DNA of 64,000 nucleotides from Puccinia triticina (lineage: Eukaryota; Basidiomycota; Pucciniomycetes; Pucciniales; Pucciniaceae): positions 1,240,001-1,304,000 of the forward strand of contig NC_070562.1 of assembly GCF_026914185.1 (NCBI RefSeq), given 5' to 3'. The notes beneath the pieces are model-generated. The model was not told where the DNA came from. It saw nothing but the letters and a program-made list of their open reading frames with translations, and searched no databases. This document shows, piece after piece, positions 1 through 9,300 of the stretch; positions within the stretch are counted from its first letter, which is position 1; every line of letters begins with the position of its first letter. The translations under genes and the position numbers were made by a program.

Positions 1-1157
1 ACAAAGAAGTGTGGGTCCAAGCCCCTGAAGGGCTTGACGTGAACCTTGGCAAAGCGTGCTTACTTCAACGCGCACTCTATGGGACGAAGCAAGCAGCCCG
101 ATGTTGGTGGAAACACCTGAGCGGGACTTTAGCCGACCTTGGATATGTCTCTAGCTATTACGACTCAAGCGTGTATACACTCAGCAACAAAGCGGACAAG
201 TCCATCATTTGGGTACATGTTGACGATGGCATTGTCACAGGATCATCTGACAAGGCTTTGAAGTTGCTCGAAACACAACTGAAAGGGTGCCTCGAAATCA
301 AATGGTGCGAAGGACTGACTAGTATGGTTGGCGTCAAGATCGCAAGGACAACCAACGGCTTCGAACTAACACAGCCTAATCTGATAGAGAAGATCCTCAA
401 GGAGCACTGGGACGGTGTCACTGTCCACTCGTCGCCGCTCCCCGAAGGATACTCCGCAAATTCGGAGCCAGACGAATGTGGCTCCAACGGCAACACTTTC
501 CTCTCAACCATTGGAAGCCTTAGCTATGTAGCGGTAGGAACACGTCTCGACATAGTATACAGTGTTAACTACCTAGCCAGATTCTCCAGCAGACCTTTGG
601 CGGTTCACTGGAAGGGACTCAAGCACTTACTTGGTTATCTGGCGGGGTCAAGGACAACTCCGCTGCGCATCCACCCCGATAAATCCCAAGCGACCCCGGT
701 GGAGTGCTACGTTGACGCAAACTGGGGCGGCCCCAACTCCAGATCAACGTACGGAGTCGTCATCCGCTTGTATGGTGCGCCTGTCATGTGGGTCTCCCAA
801 AGACTAGTCACAGTGGCTAGTTCAACTTGCCAAGCTGAATACATGGCGCTTGGGCATGCGACACGTCACACCCTTTGGATCCGAAACCTGCTGTATGACA
901 TCATTGGGACCCAGTTTCCGGTGACAATTTACTGCGACAACCAATCTGCGGTCAAGATTGGCTGTGAGGACGCGTCTAACAAGCGTACCCATCACATCGA
1001 ACGCGAGTTCTATGTTACGAATCAAGCACTCTACGAGAAGAAGACTTCTCTGAAATGGATCCCCGGAACAGATCAGATTGCGGATGTCCTCACCAAAGCG
1101 CTGGGCAAGTCAGCACATTCAAAATACAGCGCTATAATCCAAGGCTTCAATCCCTAG
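1..1157 (+). CDS. Copia pol, reverse transcriptase (C-terminal half) and RNase H, partial
   Basis: Open from the window edge to a TAG at 1155-1157. The protein copies the element RNA to DNA in the virus-like particle and degrades the template. Visible motifs: the Copia-type WVQAPEG...LYGTKQAARCWWK block; the catalytic HVDDGIVTG (the YVDD motif of the family with H for Y); the thumb-connection GSLSYVAVGTRLDI; RNase H with CYVDANWGG, SSTCQAEYMAL and IYCDNQSAVK; and the usual C-terminal ADVLTKAL. The frame is intact over about 385 codons. The N-terminal half of RT, integrase, protease and gag are off the window, so whether the copy is whole cannot be judged. Confidence 0.92.
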   Translation, partial: KEVWVQAPEGLDVNLGKACLLQRALYGTKQAARCWWKHLSGTLADLGYVSSYYDSSVYTLSNKADKSIIWVHVDDGIVTGSSDKALKLLETQLKGCLEIKWCEGLTSMVGVKIARTTNGFELTQPNLIEKILKEHWDGVTVHSSPLPEGYSANSEPDECGSNGNTFLSTIGSLSYVAVGTRLDIVYSVNYLARFSSRPLAVHWKGLKHLLGYLAGSRTTPLRIHPDKSQATPVECYVDANWGGPNSRSTYGVVIRLYGAPVMWVSQRLVTVASSTCQAEYMALGHATRHTLWIRNLLYDIIGTQFPVTIYCDNQSAVKIGCEDASNKRTHHIEREFYVTNQALYEKKTSLKWIPGTDQIADVLTKALGKSAHSKYSAIIQGFNP

Positions 1158-1241
1158 TTTTTTTTTCATCTCTTGCATCATTTCTTGTTATTTACATTGT
1201 TTTTTATCTATGGAGTTCCGGTTTCTTGTCGAGGGGGGGGA

Positions 1242-1364
1242 TGTTGTGACACTGCAGCAGTCCTCGACTGCAACACCTGTCACAGAGTTTTGTACATAGA
1301 CTATTTAGGTTGTTCCTCTCTCTATATGATGCAAGTATTGATTGTCAGAGTTCTCCATCCAACA
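1242..1364 (+). repeat. 3' LTR of Copia element C
   Basis: Starts TGTTGTGACA directly after the G-rich polypurine tract and ends CCATCCAACA, giving TG...CA ends and 123 bp, matching the 121-124 bp LTRs of element B. The 3' boundary is placed by the CA end and by length; the 5 bp that follow (CATCC) would be the target-site copy, but its partner is outside the window. Confidence 0.75.
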
Positions 1365-1828
1365 CATCCGGTTGACTTGTCTGACATGGCATCGGATAGA
1401 AATGTCCGATGTTGTCTTTTTCTTTCAGTGGTGGAGGGGCAGGGAAAGCTAGACTACTCTATTGTTCTGGGTTGGGATTGGGAAGCCTTCCTCAGGACTA
1501 AAGTTAACCTAGCTTGAAGGTATCCCTGTCTATGACCTGGGAGAAACTACTGAGGGAATAATGGGGCTCAATCATGAAAAACAGTTGCTTTGTTGTATTC
1601 TACATCAGAAGTGGTAACCAGAGCAGCTTCATTTGTTGAAATTTCCCACCACTGCAAGAAAAACTCTAGAAATTGCTTGCAGTTGAGATGCAAGAGCTCA
1701 AGGCAAGCTGTGCCTCATGCAAGAATCAAGCACTGGTTGATTCCATTCACATTGCATAATTTATGCAAGAGTGAGTCTAAGGTACAAAAAACTGAGTACA
1801 GGCTCCAAAATACTGAGTTGATACCTGT
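1365..1828. other. Stretch between elements, no gene recognised
   Basis: No convincing coding sequence. Near 1612 the string TGGTAACCAGAGC resembles the Copia primer-binding site TGGTATCAGAGC (complement of the initiator tRNA 3' end), preceded by CATCA. This may be a remnant of the 5' end of another LTR element, but no LTR pair was found. Confidence 0.4.
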
Positions 1829-2011
1829 TAGAGATTGCCAAGTGGACCCGGGTACCCGTGGCGGGTGCGGGTACCTACGGTCATTTTGGGCATATTTAGA
1901 TACCCGGACTCGGACCCGGCACCCGTAGGGCGGGTACCGGCGGTACCCGTGGCGGGTATCACGGGTACCGCCTACAATTCAACCCTCTAGCCGGTCTATG
2001 CCGGCTCCAAG

Positions 2012-2496
2012 GGCAACAGTGGGTCACTACTTTACGGTTATTGGTAAAGTAGCGTTATCGTAGCGATTTTTGGTCACTCTACGATAACCGGACTGGTCAC
2101 CACTGTGAAATCTGGTGTGATATTGATAACGCACTCAGGGAGAGTTTTTTTTTCAAGGAAGCTACGATATCTATGTGCAGAGCAGCAGTTATCGAGCAAG
2201 ATATTGAGCAATAAAAGGCCATATTAGGGCAAATTTGGCCTTTCATTGCTCATCAATGTGTTCATTTACCAGTAACAGCTGTATGAAAGGGCCATTCTAG
2301 GGCAAAATTGGCCTTTCATTACAATAACTTGTTAATTTACCAGTAACAGCCTTATGAAGAAAGGCCAGTTACGATAACCGTGACACTGCTATCTGCGCGC
2401 TAGCAATAACGATAACCGTGAAAAACATAACTGAAGGTTGCTACTTTACTCTCCTGGCCTGGTTATCGTAGAGTAAAGTAGCGACCCACCGTTGCC
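2012..2496. mobile_element. MITE nested in the hAT element
   Basis: Inverted ends of about 26 bp: GGCAACAGTGGGTC then CTACTTTAC at the left, and GTAAAGTAG then GACCCACCGTTGCC at the right. The interior has further GATAACCG/CGGTTATC inverted motifs and two copies of an AGGGCAAAATTGGCC-type segment. No target-site duplication could be assigned, so the superfamily is open. Confidence 0.65.
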
Positions 2497-3062
2497 GAGG
2501 GTCATCAAGGGTGTATATACCTTCTCGATGCCTGACCTGGGCCGGGTACCAAGAGGGTGTATGTATACCCTCTCGATGTCCGGTCTGTGCTGGACACCAA
2601 GAGGGCATACAGTCTTGATGACCGGCACAGACCAGACATCAAGAGGGTGTGTGCATACCCTCCCAATGTCCGGTCTTAGCCGGTCATCAAGAGTTTACAC
2701 CACCCTTGAAGCTGGCATAGACCGTCATCAAGGGTGTATATACCCTCTTGGTGCCCGGTCTGGGCTGGATATCAAGAGGGTATGTCTGCGTGTGAATTCT
2801 CAATGTCCGGTCTGGGCCGGACATTGAGAGTGGATGCTCTCTTGGTGTCCAGCACATACCGGACATCAAGAGGGCATACATACACCCTCCCAATGTCCGC
2901 TCTGTGCCGGACATCAAGAGTGTATGCCCCCTTGGTGTCCAGCACATACCGGACATCAAGAAGAGGGCATACATACACCCTCCGATGTCTGCTCTGTGCC
3001 GGAAATCAAGAGTGTATGCCCTCTCGGCGTCCAGCATGTGCTGGAAACCGAGAGGGTTAGGT
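2497..3062. repeat. Hairpin minisatellite (CCGG / CATCAAGAGGG units)
   Basis: Tandem degenerate units of about 45-50 bp, each of the form GGTCATCAAGAGGGTGTATA next to its inverse (CCCTCTTGATGACCGG). Each unit can fold into a hairpin, and units lie in alternating orientation. The array gives rise to overlapping open frames on both strands that are artefacts of the repeat. Confidence 0.75.
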
Positions 3063-3267
3063 TAGCCGGGGCCATGATTGCGTTGAAAAAGGTTGTCCGT
3101 GACTGCTTGTCTCCAGACCTTTTGCAGCGGGTACCTGGACGGGTACCCGCCATCTAAAATTTACATACCCGGACCCGCACATGGCACCTGCAGGCGGGTA
3201 CCCGCCAAGGGCTGGTGGGTACCCGCCCACGGATACCGGGTACCCACGGGCGATCTCTAATACCTGT

Positions 3268-4085
3268 GCAAATTCCCCTTTCATATGCATGTACCCCTTT
3301 CATGTGCACAGATCCCTTTTGTATGCATTGACCCCTTTCATCATGTGTACATACATCTTTATGTGCACAAACCTAGGGTTGAAAGTGGGTTGGGTTGACC
3401 CACCGGGTATCCAACCCGTGTTGTGTCGGCTTTTGTCTCAAAAACTGGTTTTTGACCCGACCCGCTAGATTTTTGGTTTGGGTTTGGGCAGCCTATTTTC
3501 TAATTGGGTTGGACTGCAACCCAACTACAACACCCCCAACAGTAAATTTGGGGGTTTTTGGCGCCTAATAGGTCAGTTCAACCCAAGACCTGTCGGGTCA
3601 GAAACCAACCCAACCCAAAACAGTAAGACGTTGGGTTGAGTTTGGGCAGCATATTTTCAAATCTGACCCAAACCAAACCAACCCACACTAAATTCCGGTC
3701 AGGTTTGGGTACTTTTTTCTGACCCAAACCTGAACCGGTTTCATCCCTACACATACCCCTTTCATGTGCATGTATCCCTTTCACAATGTCTACATACCCC
3801 TTTCATCATGCGTTCATGACCCTTTCGTGTTGACATGTCCCCTTTGAGTTTTTTACATCCCTTTCAATACCCCTTCTATCATTCAGTTACATACCCCTTG
3901 GATGTTTACATATCCCTTTCATGTGAAAATAACCCTTACTGCACATACCCCTTTCAGGCCTACATACCCCTTTCAGGCTTACATACCCCTTTCAGGCCTA
4001 TATACCCCTTTCATCATGTTTACATATCCCTTTTAGGTGTTAATACACCTTCTCACATTCACCTTTCATGTGTAAATACCCTTTT
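3268..4085. repeat. Minisatellite, CATACCCCTTTCA units
   Basis: Direct repeats of about 18-21 bp built on TACATACCCCTTTCA, very regular at 3955-4015 and degenerate elsewhere. The array is interrupted by a small hAT MITE (3374-3749). No coding potential is visible. Confidence 0.8.
3374..3749. mobile_element. Small hAT-type MITE
   Basis: The 376 bp element has an 8 bp flanking duplication with one mismatch (CACAAACC at 3366-3373, CACATACC at 3750-3757). The ends are TAGGGTTGAAAGTGGGTTGGG at the left and its loose inverse ending TTTCATCCCTA at the right, with subterminal GGGTTGGG/AACCCAACCC repeats. It sits inside the CCCCTTTCA minisatellite. Confidence 0.75.
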
Positions 4086-4104
4086 TATGTTATTCTGGCT
4101 GGAT

Positions 4105-4646
4105 TGAATGGCACATGGAGTGTTTAGGGTAACACACAGGTCTTTGGCAGCCAAGAGACAGATCCAAACAGAGCTGCTATGGCAGGCTAGATCCTTCCCC
4201 AGCCCGGGCCTCCCTCAACCATGAGGGGTCTCGAGGAGGTGAACTTTATCCACAAGGACCACCTGCCATGGAAGGCAGGGAGAAAAATAGATTTGGTGGT
4301 TGACAGGGTTGAAAAACAGGAGGCTAAGAGAACCGTAGCATCTTTTCTGGAAACCTTGGACCCTTCAACTGACTTAGTGATTTTTACTGATGGATCTGCC
4401 CACCCGGAGGAAGGATTAGGGGCTGCCGCGGTCTCAGGTGACATAAGACAAACCAAACTTGCCTACTTGGGACCACCAGGGATGGCCTTGAACTTTGGAT
4501 GTGAACTGGTTGGCATCCAACTCGGCCTGGAGATGGGAGGCAAGGCCAGGCTGCCAGCAGGCGGCACTTGGATAATTATCTTGATGGACAGTCAAAAAGC
4601 TATTTTCAGGCTTAATTTTCCAAGGGCCCCTAAGCTGGGGCAGTAC
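4105..4646 (+). pseudogene. LINE (non-LTR retrotransposon) RNase H domain, 5' piece
   Basis: Reads IFTDGSAHPEEGLGAAAV, the first catalytic strand of an RNase H1 domain, after an acidic linker, and goes on to LMDSQKAIF, the third-strand aspartate region. This arrangement is that of the RNase H domain at the C-terminus of LINEs of the I/Tad1 type. The frame is broken near 4219 and the element is 5'-truncated at about 4105, so the RT is missing. The reading frame stops abruptly at Copia element B and resumes exactly after it at 19387; AGTAC is duplicated at the join. Confidence 0.85.
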
Positions 4647-4770
4647 TGCTGGAGTGGTAGCTCGCAGGAATGATGATTTTATAATTACTATGTAATAAAA
4701 TCAGAACAAAACTATCTACAAAATATCTGTGACAGTTAACACTGTCAAGTACTAAATACATGTCACAACA
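4647..4770 (-). repeat. 3' LTR of Copia element B
   Basis: On the minus strand it starts TGTTGTGACA after a G-rich polypurine tract (4771-4780) and ends CTCCAGCA. It aligns along its full length with the 5' LTR at 19266-19386, differing by a few substitutions and small indels. It is 124 bp, short for a Copia LTR. Confidence 0.9.
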
Positions 4771-4887
4771 TCCCCCCCCTTGACAAGAAACTGGCAAACG
4801 GTAAAAAGAAAGAGAAAAAAGGAAAAAAAGGAAAAAAACAAACAAACAAACAAAAAAGAACTAAAAGGAAAAGAAAGAAAAAAAATA

Positions 4888-5280
4888 TCAGCTGCGGAAA
4901 CCTAAGATTATCTTACTGCATTTATTGTGCGCTGATTTCCCCAGCGCCTTGGTCAACACATCTGCCACTTGATCCTTGCCGGGGATCCATTCCAGGGAAG
5001 TCTTCTTTTCGAAAAGAGCCTGGTTTGTCACATAGAAGTCGCGTTCTATGTGGTGTGTCCTCTTGTTGGAAGCATCCTTGCAGCCAATCTTCACCGCTGA
5101 TTGGTTGTTGCAGAGGATACACACTCTGAATTCCGCTCCAATGATGTTGCACAGTAGGTTCCTAATCCACAGTGCATGGTGTGTTGCATGTCCTAACGCC
5201 ATGTATTCAGCTTGACAATTCAAGCTTGCTACGGTGACTAAACACCGTGAAACCCACATGATGGGCGCGCCGTACAGGCG
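4888..5280 (-). pseudogene. Copia element B RNase H, C-terminal part
   Basis: Reads MWVSRCLVTVAS, NCQAEYMALGHATHHALW, CNNQSAVKIGC (the catalytic D of CDNQSA replaced by N) and ADVLTKALGKSAH, ending at a TAG upstream of the polypurine tract. The beginning of the RNase H (DANWGGP) lies on the far side of the miniature LTR element at 6349 and beyond, and the two parts join in frame. The D-to-N change and the insertion argue against activity. Confidence 0.85.
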
Positions 5281-5308
5281 CAGGATGTAGAGACTGTAAA
5301 ATGAAGAT

Positions 5309-5393
5309 GTGTCTGGTGAGAGTCGAACTCACGACCTCAGCTATGCTGAGACACATACTAGAGTGCTGCCTTTACCAACTAGGCTACAGACGC
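5309..5393 (-). other. tRNA-like sequence in TRIM LTR, copy 1
   Basis: An 85-nt cloverleaf-like segment with acceptor GCGTCTG/CAGACAC (one mismatch), box A TAGCCTAGTTGG, a perfect 6 bp long variable-arm hairpin (CTCAGC/GCTGAG), and box B with a perfect 5 bp stem around TTCGACT. The anticodon arm is poor (4 bp, 8-nt loop), so no amino acid can be assigned. The length and long variable arm resemble Ser/Leu tRNAs. It is probably a pol III promoter relic rather than a working tRNA. Confidence 0.7.
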
Positions 5394-5729
5394 TCGTGGC
5401 TGCCAGCTGGGTGGTTGGTTGGTAGTGCTCATGGGTCGATCCGACAGCCCTCCATACTGTGGTGATACATCATGGTAGCAGACTAACAGACAACTCAACA
5501 CCCCCCCTTGCTACATGATGGGAAGTGGGGATTGACTCCAAGAGAGAGTGGGAATGAGACCCAGGAAAGATGATCAGCGTAGGGATTGAACCCGTGATCT
5601 AGATGTAGGCTTATAGGGGTTTGCGTGGTCTTACAAGTAAGCATTCACAAATTCATCAAGTCTCTATTGTAAGCGAGTAGCGCTCAGGTAGCTCTGGGCT
5701 CATAACCTGTAGAGACTGTAAAATGAAGT

Positions 5730-5814
5730 GTGTCTGGTGAGAGTCGAACTCACGACCTCAGCTATGCTGAGACACATACTAGAGTGCTGCCTTTACCAAC
5801 TAGGCTACAGACGC
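5730..5814 (-). other. tRNA-like sequence in TRIM LTR, copy 2
   Basis: Same 85-nt tRNA-like body as copy 1, with both internal promoter boxes intact. It lies in the middle LTR of the tandem dimer. Confidence 0.7.
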
Positions 5815-6151
5815 TTGTGGCTGCCAGCTGGGTGGTTGGTTGGTAGTGCTCATGGGTCGATCCGACAGCCCTCCATACTGTGGTGATACATCATGGTAGC
5901 AGACTAACAGACAACTCAACACCCCCCCTTGCTACATGATGGGAAGTGGGGATTGACCCCAAGAGAGAGTGGGAATGAGACCCAGGAAAGATGATCAGTG
6001 TAGGGATTGAACCCGTGATCTAGATGTAGGCTTATAGGGGTTTGCGTGGTCTTACAAGTAAGCATTCACAAATTCATCAAGTCTCTATTGTAAGCGAGTA
6101 GCGCTCAGGTAGCTCTGGGCTCATAACCTGTAGAGACTGTAAAATGAAGAT

Positions 6152-6236
6152 GTGTCTGGTGAGAGTCGAACTCACGACCTCAGCTATGCTGAGACACATA
6201 CTAGAGTGCTGCCTTTACCAGCTAGGCTACAGACGC
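6152..6236 (-). other. tRNA-like sequence in TRIM LTR, copy 3
   Basis: Same 85-nt tRNA-like body, with one substitution in the D-loop region (GCTAGG on the plus strand instead of ACTAGG). It lies in the LTR that is 5' on the minus strand. Confidence 0.7.
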
Positions 6237-6348
6237 TTGTGGCTGCCAGCTGGGTGGTTGGTTGGTAGTGCTCATGGGTCAATCCGACAGCCCTCCATAC
6301 TGTGGTGATACATCATGGTAGCAGACTAACAGACAACTCAACACAGGA

Positions 6349-6850
6349 GAACCCCGTAGGATGATCTGGAGCTGGGGCCGCCCCAGTTAGCATCAACAAA
6401 ACAGTCCACTGGCACCTTGTCATCGCCAGTTGGGTTGATGAGTAGAGGTGTGTCTTTTGTGCGTGCTAGGTATCTGAGTAGGTGTCACAAAACTTTCCAG
6501 TGAAGCGTGGAGGGTTTGGTTGAGAAACGTGCCAAGTAATTGACACATTACGCAATGTCAGGAAGTGTACCAACTGCTACATAGCTCAGGCTGCCAATAG
6601 TCAAGAAATAGTCAGTGCTGTTCAATCCTTCACTATTGTCGTCGGTGTTGGCGGTGTAGCCTTCAGGCAGCGGGTTGGAATAATTTGTTGTGCCATCCCA
6701 TCGATCTCTCAGTATCTTCTCAATCAGATTTTGTTGTGTCAGTTTGAAACCGTCAGTGGTCCGCTTGATTTTGACTCCAACCATGCTTGTAAGGCCCTCT
6801 TCCCACTTGATTTCCAAAGAACCCTTCAATTGTAGTTCCAATAACTTCAG
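6349..6850 (-). pseudogene. Copia element B, RT thumb and start of RNase H
   Basis: Reads LQLKGSLEIKWEEGLTSMVG, then the family blocks LTQQNLIEKIL and GSLSYVAVGTLPDI. After a stop it continues through the CFVDANWGGPSS start of RNase H at about 6365-6420 and reaches the TRIM target site. It aligns with residues of element C without gaps apart from a premature stop near 6548. Upstream it is cut off by the solo LTR at 6851-7202. Confidence 0.8.
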
Positions 6851-7202
6851 TGTGAGCCCGCCCCCCGCGACCTCACCAAAGGAGTCACAAGCATGTCACA
6901 AAACCGCCTCTGACCGAACTCTTAGACCTCGTCGGCCCGCACCCTCCTAGTCCAGCAGGGAAGTACTAACACTTCCCCTGGACTAGGTGAGCATTCAACC
7001 CTTCCTCCTTGTCCCTTCCCATTTCCTATTCCCTCTCCATTGTATATACAGCAGGGAAGTACTAACACTTCCCCTGGACTAGGTTGCAATTTATCCAGAG
7101 TTAGGTTCCAGAAGTGTCCCTCCAAGGTCTTGACCTTGTACCACGCCCCCCTTGAGCCTCATAGCTCCTCATGATCAGTGAAGCTCGATTGGAGAGCTTA
7201 CA
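6851..7202 (+). mobile_element. Solo LTR with twin hairpins, in element B pol
   Basis: A 352 bp sequence with TG...CA ends (TGTGAGCCCG...GAGCTTACA), flanked by the perfect duplication TTCAG (6846-6850, 7203-7207), splitting the RT codons of element B. It contains a 35-40 bp hairpin, CAGCAGGGAAG...CTTCCCCTGG, twice (about 6945-6986 and 7049-7082). Each copy carries TACTAAC and ends in CTAG before G. The orientation shown follows its resemblance to the sequence at 32.9-33.4 kb. Confidence 0.82.
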
Positions 7203-8159
7203 TTCAGAGCTTTGTTGGATGACCCGGTAACAATCCCATCATCTACGTGGACCCAGATGATAGATTGGTCCGCCTTATTGCTCAAGGTGTATACACTTGA
7301 GTCGTAGTAGCTAGACGTGTAACCAAGATCCGCTAGAGTTTTGCTGAGATGTTTCCACCAGCAAAGGGCTGCTTGTTTTGTGCCGTAGAGTGCCCGTTGC
7401 AAAAGGCAAGCTTCTCCAATGTTGATGTCAAGCCCTTCTGGTGCCTGCACCCACACTTCCTCATTGATGGGGGCGTTGAGGTATGCAGCCACAAAATCAA
7501 AGTTGTAAATGGGCCAGTTATTCTTAGCGGCAATTGTGAGCAGGACTCTCATCAAGGTGAAAGTAGCGGTAGGTGCAAAAGTATGGGCGAAATCTGTGCC
7601 TTGTTTTTGATTAAAACCTTCTGCTACGTATCTAGCTTTATACTTGATTGATCCGTCATTATTTGTCTTCTTGGCAAAGACCCAACAGGCGCCAAGTTTA
7701 CAATGCTGTTTTGGCAGTTTGTGGACTGTCCACACCTTTTTTTGACGGAGGTTCTTGAGCTTGGTGTTGACCGCCTTTTTCCAAAATTTGGCCTCCTTGG
7801 AGCGCATGGCGGCTTTAAAGGTTGCTGGCACTGAAAACAAATCATCAGTGCAGTTCTCTTTGGCCTTGTCAACCGCTGCCTCCTGTGAGACCACTTTGGT
7901 TTCTTCCTTGAAGTCGTTCAGTTGTAGCTGGTGGGATTCTGAGACCTTGTTCTCATTGGTTGATGCTGAAGCAGTAGCAGTAGGATTTTTCATTTTCACA
8001 GACGGTAACACATTTTTGCCAAAATCAGCCCAAGCGGACAAGACGAGCTTTTTTGTAGCGGGTAACCAGAATGTCCAGCATTTGGATTATGGGAGGCGGC
8101 CAACCACAAGGCGTTCGACCGCACAATTGTCGAGCTTCTTCTTTTTCTCAGGTGCAACA
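7203..8159 (-). pseudogene. Copia element B, integrase C-terminus and reverse transcriptase N-terminal half
   Basis: Starts at the integrase tail (KKKKLDNCAVE; the family GRLVGY block is frameshifted) and runs on through a low-complexity linker into RT: AMRSKEAKFWKKAVNTKL, KKVWTVHKLP, WVFAKKTNNDGSIKYKARYV, the FDFVAAYLNAPINEEVWVQAP palm block with its first catalytic aspartate, and WVHVDDGIVTGSS with the HVDD pair. Two frame defects are visible near 8100. At 8159 the gene is interrupted by element A; the other side resumes at 14515. Confidence 0.87.
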
Positions 8160-8646
8160 TGAGAAAACCAGACAGCGTGCTGTGAGCTATGGGGGCGATG
8201 ATGGGAGGCCGACAACAAACAATGATGAGAGATAAATGAACTAAGCACCTATTCAGGTGCGCAGGGAATGACTCGGAGAAAGATGAGTGATCACATTGCA
8301 AAGGGAGCATGAAGCAGGGGAGAAAGGAACAGGGAGAAACATGAAAAGAACAAGCAAACCTGAGAAAACCAGACAGCCTGCTGTGAGCTATGGAAGCCGA
8401 TGATGGGAGGCCAACAACGATTGATGATGAGAGAGAAATGAACTAAGCACCTATTGAGGTGCGCGGGGAATGACTCGGAGAAAGATGAGTGGAGAAAAAG
8501 AAAAGGAAATGGTACAACAATACTACAACTAGATACATGCTTCTAAACCTAATGTAGTGATGAATAAGGTTGTACCGGGGCCCGCTCCACCTAACTGACT
8601 TTCTGCAGTCATCCGCCTGGTCCTACTCTCTGGACTGTATCACAAC
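8160..8646 (-). repeat. 3' LTR of Copia element A
   Basis: Plus-strand start TGAGAAAACC, end TATCACAACT. On the minus strand it follows a purine tract, GGGAGCAGGGGGG (about 8648-8665). It contains an internal tandem duplication: the first 200 bp (8160-8360) are repeated, from TGAGAAAACC again at 8361. The 5' LTR has the same duplication, so it predates this insertion. Confidence 0.88.
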
Positions 8647-8661
8647 TGCCCCCCCTGCTCC

Positions 8662-9300
8662 CTATGCAGTGGGAGCCTCCTTGATGTCAATGGCTTTCAG
8701 GGTCACTTGCGAGACCGCCGCTTGGGTTTTCTGTAGATTCAGCGGTTTCGTGAGGAAATCAGCAGGGTTGTTGGTAGTCCCAACATAAAGGACCTCAAAG
8801 TTCCCTGCCGTGTAGATGTGAAAACAAAGCCAGTGATGCCTAACATTCACGTGCCTTGTAAGATGTTGATAGACGGAGTCTTTCCGCAAGGCTCGCGCGC
8901 CTTGATTGTCGCAGTATAGCTTGACAGGAGAGGATTTGATGTGAAGAAGAGGGTAAACTTGGTCCAAAAGTTGTTGAGCCCACCGGAGATCTTGACCAGT
9001 CAAAGCGCATGACTGATATTCTGCTTCTGTCGTTGATAAGGATGGCGCATCGTTGTCTTGTTTCTGACACCGCCAGCCGACCACCCCTTTATGTTGAAGA
9101 ATGCTGCCAGCGAAGGACGCCGCACCGACGCCAGATGCGTAACTTGCATCCGCATAACCAACCAACCAATTTGCTGTATCGCCAACGCGCCCCAAGGTCA
9201 ACCCAAAGTTCTTCGAATGCTGAATGTACCACATGGTACAGAGGAGTTGTTCTTGGTGAATCTTGTCCGGCGAGCTCAAAAACTGCGACAGGTAGCTGAC
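8662..9300 (-). pseudogene. Copia element A RNase H
   Basis: Reads GYADASYASG (first catalytic aspartate), SLSTTEAEYQSCAL, KLYCDNQGARAL and the C-terminal NPADFLTKPL, the order typical of Copia RNase H. The frame from about 9279 to the stop at 8662 is open, but it is separated from the RT by stops near 9300-9550, so the polyprotein cannot be made intact. Confidence 0.87.

Larger units (their letters stand above)
1..1364 (+). mobile_element. 3' part of a Ty1/Copia retrotransposon (element C)
   Basis: The window opens inside the pol gene of a Copia element: reverse transcriptase C-terminal half, RNase H, a polypurine tract (GAGGGGGGGG, 1231-1240) and a 3' LTR beginning TGTTGTGACA. Its protein is closely similar, residue by residue over the RNase H, to that of element B further right, and both LTRs are about 120 bp and begin identically, so B and C are one family. 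The coding part has no stop or frameshift, unlike B, so C looks younger. The 5' part lies outside the window. Confidence 0.92.
1829..3259. mobile_element. Non-autonomous hAT element
   Basis: The ends are inverted: TAGAGATTGCC at the left and GGGCGATCTCTA at the right, each followed inward by GC-rich GGGTACCC repeats. It is flanked by a perfect 8 bp duplication, ATACCTGT (1821-1828 and 3260-3267), which is the hAT signature. The ends match those of the larger hAT element at 31159-36714. There is no transposase: the interior holds a nested MITE and an array of hairpin minisatellite units. Confidence 0.88.
5286..6343 (-). mobile_element. Miniature LTR retrotransposon (TRIM), tandem dimer, with tRNA-like LTRs
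   Basis: Three near-identical LTRs of 214-215 bp (5286-5500, 5708-5921, 6129-6343) separated by two internal segments of about 207 bp. Minus-strand LTR ends are TGTTGAGTTG and CTCTACA. Each internal segment begins with the primer-binding site GGTTATGAGCCC (5696-5707, 6117-6128) and ends with a G-rich polypurine tract (5501-5510, 5922-5931). The whole is flanked by CAGGA at 5281-5285 and 6344-6348. There is no coding capacity. Each LTR contains an 85-nt tRNA-like sequence. A solo LTR of the same family lies at 48499-48713. Confidence 0.9.

Noticed and set aside
158..1025. Minus-strand open frames opposite the Copia pol
   Set aside because: They are shadows of the intact plus-strand RT/RNase H frame, with no family motif.
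2446..3157. Several overlapping open frames with repeating Cys/Thr/Pro patterns
   Set aside because: They are translations of the hairpin minisatellite on both strands; the residue repeats follow the DNA repeat.
5309..6236. Three functional tRNA genes
   Set aside because: The anticodon arm does not form a 5 bp stem with a 7-nt loop, and all copies lie inside TRIM LTRs.
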